DNA of 64,000 nt from Avena insularis (taxonomy: Eukaryota; Streptophyta; Magnoliopsida; Poales; Poaceae): the NCBI GenBank assembly GCA_023614405.1, contig CM042687.1, forward strand, positions 233,952,292 through 234,016,291, given 5' to 3'. Positions 46,545 to 58,138 of this stretch are shown piece after piece; the stretch's first letter is position 1; every line of letters starts with the position of its first letter. The position numbers were made by a program, and so were the translations under genes. The notes beneath the pieces were generated by a model. The model had not been told where the DNA came from, made no database searches, and saw only the letters and a program-made list of their open reading frames with translations.

Positions 46545-47280
46545 CTTTGCGCAGGTGGAGCCGATGTTGGCAAGTCTGTCGGCTTCCTCGTTGCTTTCTC
46601 GTCCAACGCGTGTGGCTCGCAGCCGTCAATTCTCCTTCGAGTGCGTTGTAGGCGCGATGCTGCGATCATGTTTTCGTGTGCATCGCACCCATTCATCGTC
46701 TGGCTGGCGACGAGGTTGGAGTCACCGTAGATGACCAGCGCGTTAACGCGCATATCTTTGCCATCCTCATGCCATGGATGAGGGCTTCGTATTCGGCCTC
46801 GTTGTTGGAGGCTCTGAATTTCATCCGAAGAACGTACTTCATCTTGTCGCCTTGCGGGGAGGTCAGTATGACCCCTGCCCCTGCTCCGGCTTCGCGCTTG
46901 GAGCCGTCGAAGTGCATTGTCCATGACTGCGACATATCTAGGGTGTCTGGCAGCTGCAGCTCCATCCAATGTACCAGGAAGTCCGGAAGTACTTGAGATT
47001 TAATTGCGTGTCTCTTCTCGTAGACGATGTCCAAGGGATACAGTTCGATGCCCCACAGGGCCACCCGTCCTGTGGCCTCCGGGTTATTCAGGATGCTGTT
47101 CAGGGGTGCCTCGTTAACGACCATCACCTGATGCTCCTGGAAGTAGTGGCTCAGCCGTCGAGCCGTCATGAACACGCCGTAGGCTAACCCTAGTGAGGGT
47201 ACCTCTGCTTTGTTGGTGTCGATTACCTCACCGAGGTAATAAATTGGGCTGGACCCGTGGGTCTTGCCTTCTTCGGTCAT
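46545..47280 (-). pseudogene. RNase H of element B
   Basis: Frame from 47280 contains GVFMTARRLSHYFQEH (the RT/RNase H connection), then the RNase H motif SWTMHFDGSKREAGAG and NNEAEYEALIHGM. A frameshift near 46745 moves the continuation (LVIYGDSNLVASQ) into another frame, and a second break lies near 46620. Confidence 0.85.
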
Positions 47281-48337
47281 TCGACCACGATGCAGTCTTG
47301 ACCACCTGGTGTGTGGCTGCTACGTACAGCAGCAGGGGCTCGCGCTCCTTTGGCGTGACCAAAACTGGCGAGGTGGAGAGGAGCCGCTTGAGGCTTTCGA
47401 ATGCGTCGTTGGCTTCTGGTGTCCACTCGAACTTGTCTGCCTTGCGCAGTAGCTGGTAGAATGGTAGGGCCTTCTCGCCCATGCGGCTGATGAACCTGCT
47501 TAGTGCCGCTACTCGTCCTGCGAGCTGCTGGACGCCCTTGAGGTTTTTCGGCTTTTCCATCGTCATGATGGCTCTAATTTTCTTCGGGTTCGCCTCGATC
47601 CCTCGTTGAGAGATGAAGTACCCGAGCAGCTGACCTGATGGGACGCCGAGGCTGTTTTGAGGTTGAGCTTGATCCTGGCGATCAAGGTTGTCGAACGTCT
47701 CGCGGGGATCATCGATAAGTGTCTTTGCCTCCTTGGTTTTTATTACTATGTCGTCGACATAGACTTGGACATTGCGACCGATCTGGTCCTTGAGGCAGGC
47801 CTGCATGCATCGCTGGTACGTGGCACCCGCGTTCTTTAGCCCGAAAGGTATTGTGTTGTAGCAGAATACTCCGAACGGTGTGATAAACGCCGTTTTCTCT
47901 TGATCTTCGACCTTGAGTCGAATCTAGTTATAGCCTGAGTAGGCGTCGAGGAAGGAGAGTTTCTCACAACCTACAGTCGAATCGATGATCTGGTCGATCC
48001 GTGGAAGAGGGAAGTGGTCCTTTGGGCAATGCTTGTTTAGTGACGTGAAGTCCACGCACATCCGTAGGATGTCTGTGTCCTTCTTTGGGATCATCACCGT
48101 GTTTGCAAGCCACTCGCTTTCTTTGATTTCCCTGATGAAGTCTGCAGCGAGTAGTCTATTGATTTCCTTGCCGATAGCTTCGGCTCGTGGCTCCGACAGT
48201 CTTCGGATGGACTGCTTGACTGGCTTGGTGTCTAGAAAGACGTTGAGTGCGTGCTCGGCGAATTCCACAACTCTGGCATGTCCGCAGGACACACCGGTAA
48301 TTTCCAGCGCTCACGGAGGAATTCGACAAGCGCCTTG
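47228..48337 (-). pseudogene. reverse transcriptase of element B
   Basis: RT blocks: RMCVDFTSLNKHCPKD, LPRIDQIID and FLDAYSGYN, then a TAG (47924-47926), then FGLKNAGATYQR and the catalytic VYVDDIVIKT, followed by LLGYFISQRGIEANP. Frame changes occur near 47810 and 47660. It would copy the element RNA into DNA; non-functional as it stands. Confidence 0.9.
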
Positions 48338-49400
48338 CTATCTTGACTTGGCGATCAGCGCCGTCTTGGAGGCATCCGTCGGATGGACCTGTACTTTCTT
48401 GGTGTTGACGGTGGAGTCGAAGGACATGTCAGGTGCGTTCTGCCTTGTGACTGGGGGTACCCCATTGTCCGTTACCTCACGGAGCCTTACAAGCTCGTCT
48501 TGCATGCCGAAAGACTGGGAGATTTTGTTGAAATCCCTGTCGCATTGGTCCGATCGGGTGAAACTCCTGTGGACTATGATGACGCCCCTTGGTCCTGGCA
48601 TCTTGAGTAGTAGGTATGCGTAGTGCGGGACGGCCAGGAACCTTGCGAATGCTACACGCCCTAGGATGGCGTGGTATTGCGACAACCGATCCACCACCAA
48701 TTCTAGGCGCTCCTGCCGAAAGTTGTCCGGCTTCCCGAAGATGACGTCGAGCCCTATTTTGCCCAGGGGGAATATGCCCTTTCCCGGGACAATGCCGTGG
48801 AACGTTGTGTCTGATTGTTCCAGGCTGCATTGCGGGATCCGCATAGCTGCTAGAGTGCTTGTGAACATCAGATTGATGCCGCTGCCGCCGTCCATGAAGA
48901 CGCGACTCATCTCGAAGCCTCCGATCTGCGCCTCCAGCACCAGGGCAGCATGACCTGGGCGAGGGATCTGGCAAGGGTGATCCGCGCGAGTGAATGTGAT
49001 GCAGGACTCCGATCCGCTGAGGTACTCAGGAATTGCCGGCGGAGTTGCCACGGCCAAGTTGATTTGTCGGGTGATTTTCTTCTGTACCTTGTTTGTGGGG
49101 CGTCCCTTCTGGATCATATTTAGTGCTCCCTTTGGTGGGGGGTACCCGACCCCGGCGTTGTTATGCGCTGGTGCGACTGGTTGGTTTGGGCCTCCAATAG
49201 GTGGCGGTGGAGGTGCTCCGTGTGCTATTTCTCCTGGCGCGGGTGCGTTTCCGAACGCAGGGGTTGGGGCTTGTTGCCTCATCTGCACCATGCTTTCGCT
49301 GAGTTTCTGGAACTCGCTGCAGTCCTTGAGCATGTGGCTGGCTTTCTTTTTGCCATCTTGTTTGTCGATGTAGAAGTGGATGGTGCATGGACCCGAAAGT
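48338..49400 (-). pseudogene. Gag C-terminus and protease of element B
   Basis: 331-codon frame beginning at 49333 (MLKDCSEFQKL, end of a zinc-knuckle-like region), out of frame with gag after a shift near 49400-49430. The aspartic protease motif is VFMDGGSGINLMF, where DGG replaces the usual DSG/DTG, as seen in many grass Gypsy elements. It continues with HAILGRVAFARF and RGVIIVHRSF, and ends at a TAG near 48338. Confidence 0.85.
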
Positions 49401-51510
49401 TTGTTGAATGCTGAGGGTCCGTTGTCGCGGTCGCGGCATTGCCACGACTGTGCTGGTCATCCGTTGTCACGGAAATTTCCTCCGCGGTATCCTCCGCTGT
49501 TGCGTTGTTGTCGTTGCGGCGGTCGGTGTAGCCAGCCGCGACCATGTCGGGTCCGTCGCGGTCTTCGTAGACACGCGATCTCCTCATGCTGCGGCGTTCT
49601 CTCCTTCGGCCGTAGTCGTCCTCTTCATCTGATTGCGCTCGCTGGATGCAATCTTCGCCGTCTGCCCAACTGTTAGCAATTTCCATGAGGTGGTCGAGTG
49701 TCTTGGGCTTGACACGCCCAAGTTCCTCCTTGAAATCTTGGCGTTTGACGCCGTCTCTGAAGGCGTCGATGGCCCTCTCTTCGGAGATATGTGCTGCGGA
49801 GTTCTTTGTGGTAGACCAGCGTAATATGTACGAGCGAATAGATTGCCCCGTTCTCTGAGTGCAGGCTCGCAACTCTTCGATTGAGGCGGGCCTCTTGCTG
49901 GTGCCCTTGAAATTTCGGATGAAGCTGTAAGCTAACTCCTCCCAACTTCGGATGGATCCTGATGATAGGCTGCTGAGCCAGACCCGCGCCGCGCCTGTCA
50001 GCTGCAACTGGAGGCATTGCATGGCGGTTTCTTTGTTACCGCCATGCAGCTTGACGGATGACAGATGATCGCTGAGCCAAGATTTTGGATCTTGCGTGCC
50101 GTTGAACTTCGGAGTATCCGAAGGAAGCTTGAAATTGCGTGGCATCTGTGTTCGCCGAACAGATCTGCTGAAGCATCAAGCTCCACAGAGTTCTCCTTCA
50201 TCTTCATCCATCTTGGACTCGGACGAGCATGCGCGTTTGGCTCGTGCTTTGTCGATTTTGCGTTGTGTAAGCGCGTCTCTAGCGTCGTAGTCGCGTTTAT
50301 GGCGATGCGAGCTCTTCTTCCTTCGAGGAAGGTCGTGCTCCTCCTCCCCTTCGGATGAAGGGGTGGGGCTCCGGTCGCGCCTGATCGGAGCTTTCTTCTT
50401 CGGCTCCGCAGGAGCGTCTTCGTGGAGCGCAGCTCCGACGAGTCCGAGTCCGGTGAGTGCGGACTTATGCATGGCTCTTTTTGGTTCCCCTTCTGGAGGT
50501 TGGTGGGCCGCGAGATACGCAGTGGCTGCCATGATCGCAGCTTGCGGTGTCTTCGGGATGATGTTGCCGTCGGCATCCATATCCATGAACGACGTGTGGA
50601 GAGTTCGGGTCACGTCACGGAGTTCCTTGGGATCCATGTTCTCCACCCGCGAGCGGTGCTTGTTTCCCTGGTTTACGTTCGTGCTGGAGCCGGGTGTCAT
50701 GGCGGAGAGAGCAGCTCGTCGCGCGCTGGACTCGGAGGCTGCTTGCTTGCGTTTGTCGAGCGTCTCCTGCATCTTGACTTGCTTCTTGTGCTCCTCGATG
50801 AGGAGGTAGTGGTACGCCATCAGCAGGTCACGTGGTGAGTCCACAGGTAGGACTATGTCGCCTGCAACGGCACGGCGTGCCTGGACCCATCCTTCTTTGC
50901 TAAGTTGGATGACGTGGCCGTTGTTTTCCCCTTCGGGTGGGGGGGATTGGCTTCTTCTGTTCCCGCCGTTTCCGCTGTTTCTATCTTGCGGGTTCGTGTT
51001 CGTGTTGGACGGCGGGTTAGGCGTTTGTTGCTCCTGGATGACTGCGGCGCATTGGTAGCGCTCGTAGATCGGTTCGCTGCTGTCGCAGCTTTGAGATCCG
51101 GAACCGTAGGTCCCTTCATCCGAAGGCGGATCGCACAGATCGGAGTTGCAGCTGTTGTTGTTGTAGAACTCATCTGTCGATGGTGATGTGCGTAGCACGG
51201 GGTGTGGAGCCCACGAGGCAGGCCTGATCGATGGCACGGGCACCCGCTCAGGAAGGCGGAGTGTGCCAGTTTGTCCCACCTGAAAGCAGAAGCTCCCGAA
51301 CAAAATTTCGAGTCCGTCGCCTACGGGCTCGAAATCCTTCATGGTGGCCGGCGAGTGGGCGGTGAAGTCGAAAGTGCCGAAGAGGAGGTGATTCTCCGTC
51401 ACCGCGGAGTTGTAGATCGATCGGGTTGGGACCATCACGATCGCACAATCAGCAGCCCCGATTCCCACAGACGGCGCCAATTGACGAGGTTTGATCTCGT
51501 CAATGCCCAT
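49279..51510 (-). pseudogene. Gag of element B (one frame, one internal stop)
   Basis: The frame opens at ATG 51510, inside the U5 part of the 5' LTR, and reads through the primer-binding site. It runs 444 codons to a TGA (50176-50178), then continues in the same frame with MPRNFKLPSDTPKFNG (50145) to 49279. Retrotrans_gag blocks: DPKSWLSDHL, LTGAARVWLSSL, FIRNFKGTSKRP, SIRSYILRWS and AIDAFRDGVKRQDFKEEL. The N-terminal half is low-complexity Asn/Ser/Pro-rich with a charged coiled stretch (HKKQVKMQETLDKRKQ). It would form the capsid. Confidence 0.88.
51462..51479 (-). other. primer-binding site of element B
   Basis: Minus-sense TGGCGCCGTCTGTGGGAA begins three bases inside the 5' LTR (51482). 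It has the TGGCGCC start typical of Tat/Athila-type primer sites. The exact tRNA cannot be named from memory. Confidence 0.7.
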
Positions 51511-51982
51511 TGTTATGGACTTGGGTTTTGGAGAAGATGGGGATGCTGGAGATCGTGGAACGGTTAACAGACAAGCAACCAGGGGACACGAGATTTACCT
51601 AGGTTCAGGCCCCCGGAGGGAAAACCCTACTCCTGCTTGTCTGCTCTTGATTACGGCGGAACCGAAGATTACAAGGTGCGCAGATTCGATCTGGCGTGGA
51701 GGTGCGTGTGCGAAAGTATGAGTCGAGAGATCTAGGACGTGCCCTCCTGGCCTTTATATAGACTTAGGCAGGTCCCGGGCATAGTCCTAGTCGGTTACAG
51801 GTTCTAGGGTTTTACCCCTTTGAATTTCCTATCTATGCTAGTCTTGCTCTCCAAGGATCCGAAGGCGTCATGGGCCTTGGCCACCCGAAAATCTTCATGG
51901 GCCAGCGCATATCTACTGTGGGCCTTCCTTGGGCTGGACCAGGTATGCTGAAGTCACGTACCCGTAGGGTATAACCATGTCA
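51482..51982 (-). repeat. 5' LTR of element B, 501 bp
   Basis: TGACGAGGTTTGATC to ATAACCATGTCA on the plus strand. TATA box (minus-sense TATATAAAGG) at about 51751-51760. The right flank GCGTT completes the duplication. Confidence 0.95.
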
Positions 51983-51987
51983 GCGTT

Positions 51988-53336
51988 GCATTTCTTGTAG
52001 GTGATCCCAAAGGCGGCAAGTTCAATACCCCACTTCGCGACCCTTCCCGTAGCGTCGCTGTTGTTGATTATGTCGGACAATGGAATCTTACTCACCACTG
52101 TGATTGGATGCCCCTGAAAGTAATGCCTTAGCTTCCGAGAAGCAAGGAATACTCCATAAGCTATCTTCTGGTAGTGTGGGTAACGCTGCTTGGACTCCGT
52201 CAAGACCTCGCTCACATAGTAAACTGGTCGTTGAACTCCGTGCTCATAGCCTGGTTCCTTCCGCTCTACCACGACGACGATGCTGATTACACGGTTGGTT
52301 GCCTCCATGTAGATTAACAGGGGCTCTCTAGGCTCGGGTGCTGCAAGGATGGGCGCTGAGGAAAGAATCTCCTTGAGTTGCTTCAATGCTGCATCTGCTT
52401 CGTTCATCCACGTTAATTTGTCCGCCTTCTTCAGCAACTTGTACATCGGCAGAGCCTTCTCTCCAAGTCGGCTGACGAACCGACTAACTGCTGCAACACA
52501 ACTTGTTAGTCGTTGAATGTCTTTTAGGCATGTCAGACGGTTTATGTTTAAGATGGCCTTGATTTTCTCCGGGTTGACCTCGATTCCGCGCTGGGAAACG
52601 ATGAAACCCAACAATTTGTCGGCTGGAACCCCGAAGACGCACTTCTTAGGGTTAAGCATCATGTTGTATTTCCGGAGATTATCAAAGGTTTCTTTTAAGT
52701 CGGAGATTAAGTCATTTGACTTTTTAGACATCACCGCGATATCGTCCACATAGACGTGAACGTTCCGACCAATTTGGTCATGAAGGAAACATTGCATTGT
52801 CCGCTGGTACGTAGCACCTGCGTTTTTCAGCCCAAAGGGCATCGTAACATAGCAAAACGTGTCGTATGGGGTAGTGAACGAAGTGGCCAATTGGTCCGAC
52901 TTCCTCATATTGATCTGGTGGTATCCTGAGTATGCATCGAGAAAACACAAAAGTTCCGAGCCAGCCGTCGAGTCAATGACTTGGTCAATGCGAGGCAAAG
53001 CAAACGGATCTTTGGGACATGCTTTGTTCAAGCCGGTGTAATCAACGCACATTCTTAATTCTTTGGTTCTTTTTTGGGGACAAGTACAGGATTGGCCACC
53101 CATCGGGTGGGAAGGACTTCTAGGATAAATCTAGCCTTAAGTAACCTAGCTATCTCTTTGCCAATGGCGCGTCTCTCCTCATCTCCGAAGTGTCGTAGAG
53201 GTTGTTTCACTGGTTTGCATTTTGGATCAATGTTTAAGCTGTGCTCGGCAAGTTCCCTAGGAACACCTTTCATGTCGGCAGGTTGCCAGGCAAAGATGTC
53301 CCTATTCTCATGGAGGAACTCGATGAGCGCGCTTTC
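51988..53336 (-). pseudogene. reverse transcriptase of element A
   Basis: RT begins in the same frame as gag-protease after the TAG at 53337-53339. HSLNIDPKCKPVKQPLR and ANPVLVPKK are followed by a one-base frameshift near 53085, at a short T/A run. The 396-codon frame that follows has LRMCVDYTGLNKACPKD, FLDAYSGYHQINM, FGLKNAGATYQR and the catalytic VYVDDIAVMSKK. It then runs through the thumb/connection (ALPMYKLLKKADKL, YHQKIAYGVFLASRKLRHYFQGH type) to CNA at the B insertion site. The continuation is at 40413. Confidence 0.92.
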
Positions 53337-56300
53337 CTATTTGGGATCCAGGTTCGTCCCAATGGCGGTGACCTTGGAGGCATCGCCTACCACAAGTTCC
53401 ACCGGCTTGGTCTCGATGGCGGCCTTGAATGCAGGAGCGGAGTCAGAGATCTGTTTCTTCGACGCGGGCATCTCTGAGTCATCGAACTTGCTCTGGATCT
53501 CTTTGAATTCTTCGCTGTAGAGTACAGCTTCTGCGTAGGCTGCTTCGTTAATCTCGCAGTCCCTTGCCTTGGTAAAGCTTCTGGATACGGTGATGACACC
53601 GTTTGGTCCGGGTATCTTGAGTTTGTTGTAGACGAAGCATGGCTTGGCCATCAACATGTGGAATATGTCGCGACCGAATATGACGTGGTACACGCTCTTG
53701 AAGGGGACCACATCAAAGGTCATGCGCTCTTGGCGGTAATTATTAACATCGCCAAAGGCAACCTGAAGTGTAATGCATCCAAGGGACCGAGCCTCCCGAA
53801 CAGGAACTATGCCATGGAAGATGGTGTTGGTCCGCCTTAGGTTTGCCTCCGTCAAGTTCATCTTCTGTAGTGTATCTAGGTACATGATGTTGATGCTGTT
53901 TCCACTATCCACCATACACTTGGTGAACTCCACGCCGTCAATCAAGGGGTTGATGACCATGGCGTATTGGTTCTCCATAGGAATAAGGTCTGGGTGGTCC
54001 GTCCTGTCCCAAGTAATTGGAACCTCCGACCAGCGCAGGTATTGGGGAACTGGAGATAGAGTAGCCATCAGGATCCTCATAGAGGTCTTCTGTTGTCGGA
54101 CGGTGGGGGTGCCAAGGAAAGTGTGGTAGACTGGCGCCTTCTTCACGAAGGGGTTCTTGCCCTTGTCATCGCCCTTGGCGGCGTGCTTGGGGTCAACATC
54201 CTTGTCCATGTCACTTGAATCCTTGGACTCCTCCTCCTTCATCTTCCCCTTGCCCTTGCCTCGCGGTCTATTCTTCTGACTTCGCTTGTAGCCCGACTCC
54301 GGGTCTTCCTTGAGGTCATTGACGAACTTGCAGTGTCGATTGGTATGGGTGGCCTTGCCGTTGACATCGAGGTGTATGAGGCACGTCATATCGCGGTACT
54401 CCTCGTAGGTTTGGGGAACGCGGAGCGGTGCCGAGTTAGTTTCACTTCCTCGTTGCTGCCCACGACCAGCTCCCCGTCCTCGGCCACGCTGTCCGCCATC
54501 ACCTCGTCCTGCAAAAGTCATAGCGACCATGTCAGTATATTGCTTTTCTTCTAGAGCGGTTTTCCACTTTGTACTACTGTTCCTCCGAGCTTGAGTTGGA
54601 ACGGCCGTTGCCGGCAAGGAGCCGCGAGCACCATCGTCGGCAGCTGCGAACTTACTAGACAACTGAATCATCTGGTTCAAGTCAAGCTGGTGATTGTCCT
54701 GCAAGCGCTTCAGCTTATGTCGGAGCAACGTGCCCCTTTCCAACCCATCGATGAAGGTGGCCATGGCGGTCTGAGCATGCACTCCTGCGCAGGAATTCTT
54801 CATGTCTAGCCAGCGAGAGAGGTAGGCGCGAGATGTCTCGTATTTCTCTTGCACGCAGCGCTGTAGATCGCCAACGATGCAGGGACGCTTGTATGTACCC
54901 TCAAAGTTCTTGGTGAACGCTTCTTGCATGTCCAACCAATTGCAGATGGATTTCTCCGGCAAGTCGTCGATCCATTGATGGGCCGTGCCCGCCAACATTA
55001 ACGGGAGGTACTTGACGGCGACGTTGGGGTTGCCTCCGGCAATCTCCACTGCGTTGTCGTAGTCCTGCAACCATGTGGCTGGCTTGGCGGTGCCGTCATA
55101 GGGCTTGATGGTCTTGTCAATCCGGAAACCTTTGGGGTAAGTTGCGGACCATATTGCAGGTCCAAAGCAACGTGGTCCTAGGTATGGTCCTTCCCGGGCC
55201 TCGTGGATCTTATCGATCCGCGAACGTGCATCGTATGGCTCCGGGTTCTTCTTCTTGTCAATAGGGGATGGGATGCGTGAACGACGCGGGCCTCCTCCGC
55301 CATGGTGACTGCTAGGTGGTGACGGAGGCGGAGGTGGCGGTGGGTTAGCCTTCTTGCTGTTACCCTCCTGCGACGCCTCACGCCTGTCATGGTTGCTTGT
55401 CGGACGCGGAGGGTCATGGCGTGACCTGCTCTTGTGTCCTTGGTTGCGCTCTCCGTCATGACGGGTCTGCTCTGTGTTGTCGTGGATGACGATGCCGCAC
55501 TACCTTGGCGGGGTCATATCCGTAAGATGGTGAGGCTTGGGATCTTCGTGATGTCGGGGGGATCGGGGCGGTGGCGATGGGCGACGAGGTCAGGCCTTTT
55601 CTCCGTGGTTGGAGGATATGGGGATAGCATCCTTCCTGTTGCGCGCATCCCTCCGTCTTCGCTCTGATGAACCCGTCTGGGACCCGACATCAAGAGGAGA
55701 TCTGTCCCTTGGCGGCTTATACTGGCTAGATTGGCAAAGCGTTGGGTTGGACTCAAGCCTCTGAGAGGTGGCCTTTTCCTGCTGCTTCACCGCCTTGGCC
55801 ACTAGGTCATAGACCTGTTCCACTGCCTCGGGCGATCTATCCTGCTCCAGAAGGGTCTTGGCGACGGCGAGGTTAAGGAGTAGGGTGGGCATCACCTGTT
55901 TGCCTTCACTGTCAATGTATGGCTTGGCCTGTGCCAGCTTCGAGGGAGCCCATCCTAGGTTTCGCTGTACACCAGGATCGTTGATGACGCGAGCCGGAGC
56001 TTTCTTGGCCTTCTGCTGCTGCTGCAGCAGAGTCTTGTACTCGACCTCCATTGCTCTAGCTTTCTCTATGGACTTCTGCGCATTGACTAGATCTCGATCC
56101 AGCTTAGCGCCTTGCTCCGCGATGGCCTGCGCCTCCTCCAGCAGCTGCTGGCATTTCTTGTCGAGCTGAGTCACGTTCTGGATATGAGCTACGGTCAGTG
56201 GCTCAACGAGGAGATTGTCGTACATCACTGTATCAGCTGGAGTAACTTGGGCAGCAGCAGACGTAAATGCCAAAGGCGGCAAGTTTGCGGTGTTGATGTT

Positions 56301-57584
56301 GCTCGGGCCGGTGCCGAGTTCCTGCGGTTGCTGCACTGGGTTAGGCGGAGGAGGCATGACCTTTGCGCGATCATCATCAACAGCAATAAGTGGCCCCTTC
56401 CCCTTTTCCAGCGCTGTAGGCGGAGCTCGTCCGGGTTGATCTTCATCCATCGCCGTCCTAATGGTGACAAACACCTCTCGAGATGTGACGACATTGTTGG
56501 CTTGCTCGTCGCACGTGTACTCCTCCTCCATCTCCTGCATGGTGGAGTCTAGTTCCTCTGGACTGAAATATATGTCCTCCGAATCTGCACTGAAGTCGGC
56601 ATAGAGCGCGTCAATCACACAGTCGGAGGGTGCCAGGACTTCTTCGATGACGGGCGGTGGAGGTGCAACAGCAGCGACGATGACTGGAGGTGGCGGTGCG
56701 GCTGCGACAATGGCGGCCGGAGGTGGTGGTGGCGGTGGCTGAATCAGAGGGGCTCCGTCAATGAGCGCAAGCGCTGTCTGAGCTGCCGCTTCAGCCTCCG
56801 CGTAGTTGTTGACGGTGTTCACCATGCCTTCGAAGGTAAGGCGTCCTGGCGCCTGCTGCCGTCTTAGAGAATGCCAGAGAAGCGTGTCGTGGTCCAGTCC
56901 TTCCACAAAGTGATACATAGCATCATCATTGGGGTAGTGGGCTAGATCGGCTCGTATACGGAGCCACCTAGCCAGGTAATCATGGGGGATTTCGCCCTCT
57001 CTCTGAACGCAACGCGCCAGATCGAAGATGGTAACCACACCGACGAACTTGGATCTCTGCTGTCTAGACGCACGGGCGAAACCGGCGGACTTGCATTGAT
57101 CTTCCACCTTTATATCCTGCACAGGGGCGGTTTGGGTGGGCCTTGAATTTTTCCAATCTTTGCCGGCAAACTCCGAAGAGAGATCCGACATCGATCCTTC
57201 CGCGAACGTATCCTGACCGTAGGCGGTCCGTGCGGGTCTTCAATTTTTCCAATCTTTGCCGGCAAACTCCGAAGAGAGATCCGACATCGATCCTTCCGCG
57301 AACGTATCCTGCCCGTAGGCGGTCCGTGCGGGCCTTGATGCTCCTCCGACTCCCAGGGAACTAGTGCCCGAGTCGGTTTCGCCAATGAAGAGGTGGATGT
57401 CTCCGATAGGAACGATCGAACACCGTGTAGGGTTCATCTTAGCCGAGATCCAGAACTCGTCGGGGGGGGGGACGATCGGAACGTTGCCGGAGAAGAAAAC
57501 GCGACCGATGGCCACGGTATCGCCGATTCCCGCGAAGATCTTGGTCCTCGCCCGCTGAAGAGCCTGAAGCGCCTCTTGCCGCAT
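53337..57584 (-). pseudogene. Gag-protease of element A: single 1416-codon frame with three internal stops and two Gag domains
   Basis: ATG at 57584 lies within the primer-binding site. The same frame continues to 53337, broken by TGA (57240-57242), TGA (55590-55592) and TAG (55500-55502). The first Gag-like domain is at about 57056-56846 (DLARCVQ, YLARWLRIRADL, FVEGLDHDTLLWHSLRR). A Pro/Ala-rich region and coiled coil (56200-56050) follow. The second, full Gag domain is at about 55004-54629 (LMLAGTAHQWIDDLP, FTKNFEGTYKRP, DLQRCVQ, YLSRWLDMKNS, FIDGLERGTLLRHKLKR). The protease motif CMVDSGNSINIMYLD lies near 53900. The terminal TAG (53337) separates it from an in-frame RT, so gag and pol were one frame. 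Confidence 0.88.
57142..57333 (-). repeat. 96-bp tandem duplication in gag of element A
   Basis: Two adjacent copies (57142-57237 and 57238-57333), nearly identical, each 32 codons in frame (MSDLSSEFAGKDWKN is seen in both). One difference turns TCA of one copy into the TGA stop at 57240. Confidence 0.92.
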
Positions 57585-57595
57585 GGTGGGCGCCA
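57578..57595 (-). other. primer-binding site of element A, overlapping the gag start codon
   Basis: Minus-sense TGGCGCCCACCATGCGGC, two bases inside the LTR end. The gag ATG (57584-57582) is inside it. Confidence 0.65.
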
Positions 57596-57597
57596 AC

Positions 57598-58133
57598 TTT
57601 CATGGTATTGCCGACGAGTACGCCATGGAGGGGTCCTCACAATGCGTGTTTAGAGATGTGGAGGAAGGCGGTCGGTTGACGGGTACGAGGTAACACAGCT
57701 TACCCAGGTTCAGATCCCACGACGGTGGCGGAATCTACTCCTGCTATAAATCACTATAAGGGCAATACGCCGAGTTACAAGGATTGGTTCGCTGTGCGAG
57801 GTGACTAGAAAGTCTAAGTTATCGTACCCTAAAGGCTCCCATAGGCCTGACTTATATAGTCGCCAGGTCCTAGGGTTACAGGGAAAAGTCCTAGCCGGAC
57901 AGGTTACAGAGTCCTACACTATCTATTACTAGTCTTGTGTGTCTTTTACTCCAAGGCTCCGGGTACGTCGGTGACTCCAACCGTAGCCTTCCTTTATTCG
58001 GCATGGGCCTCCCTTCTGGATCCATCTAACTGGGCCGCCCAGCAGGCCATGGGCCATACTACCAACTATGGGCTACCCGGGTTATCCGGATAGGAGACAT
58101 GCTATGAGGATACCCATATAGCATATCCCAACA
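57598..58133 (-). repeat. 5' LTR of element A, 536 bp
   Basis: Plus strand TTTCATGGTATTGCC to CATATCCCAACA. TATA box (minus-sense ACTATATAAG) at about 57851-57860. Flank CTAGT at 58134-58138 against ATAGT at the other side. Confidence 0.92.
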
Positions 58134-58138
58134 CTAGT

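Larger units (their letters stand above)
40419..51982 (-). mobile_element. Gypsy (Tat-type) element B nested in A, 11,564 bp
   Basis: LTRs at 40419-40913 and 51482-51982, with exact GCGTT duplications at 40414-40418 and 51983-51987. Minus-strand order is gag, protease, RT, RNase H, integrase, then a 3' region with two antisense genes, tandem repeats and the polypurine tract. The two LTRs show about 24 differences (about 4-5%, hand count). Its insertion site breaks the RT/RNase H frame of A precisely. Confidence 0.95.
33208..58133 (-). mobile_element. Gypsy (Tat-type) element A, interrupted by element B
   Basis: LTRs are at 33208-33724 and 57598-58133. The flanks ATAGT (33203-33207) and CTAGT (58134-58138) agree at 4 of 5 bases. 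Minus-strand order is primer site, gag-protease, RT, RNase H, integrase, then a long 3' region containing an antisense (plus-strand) spliced gene relic, then the polypurine tract and 3' LTR. Subtracting B (11,569 bp with duplication), A is about 13.4 kb. LTRs differ by roughly 10% (hand estimate), making it the oldest dated LTR element here. Confidence 0.9.

Noticed and set aside
55178..55459. 93-codon Arg/His-rich minus frame between the two Gag parts of element A
   Set aside because: Out of frame with gag; the gag frame itself is open here apart from the stops at 55590 and 55500.
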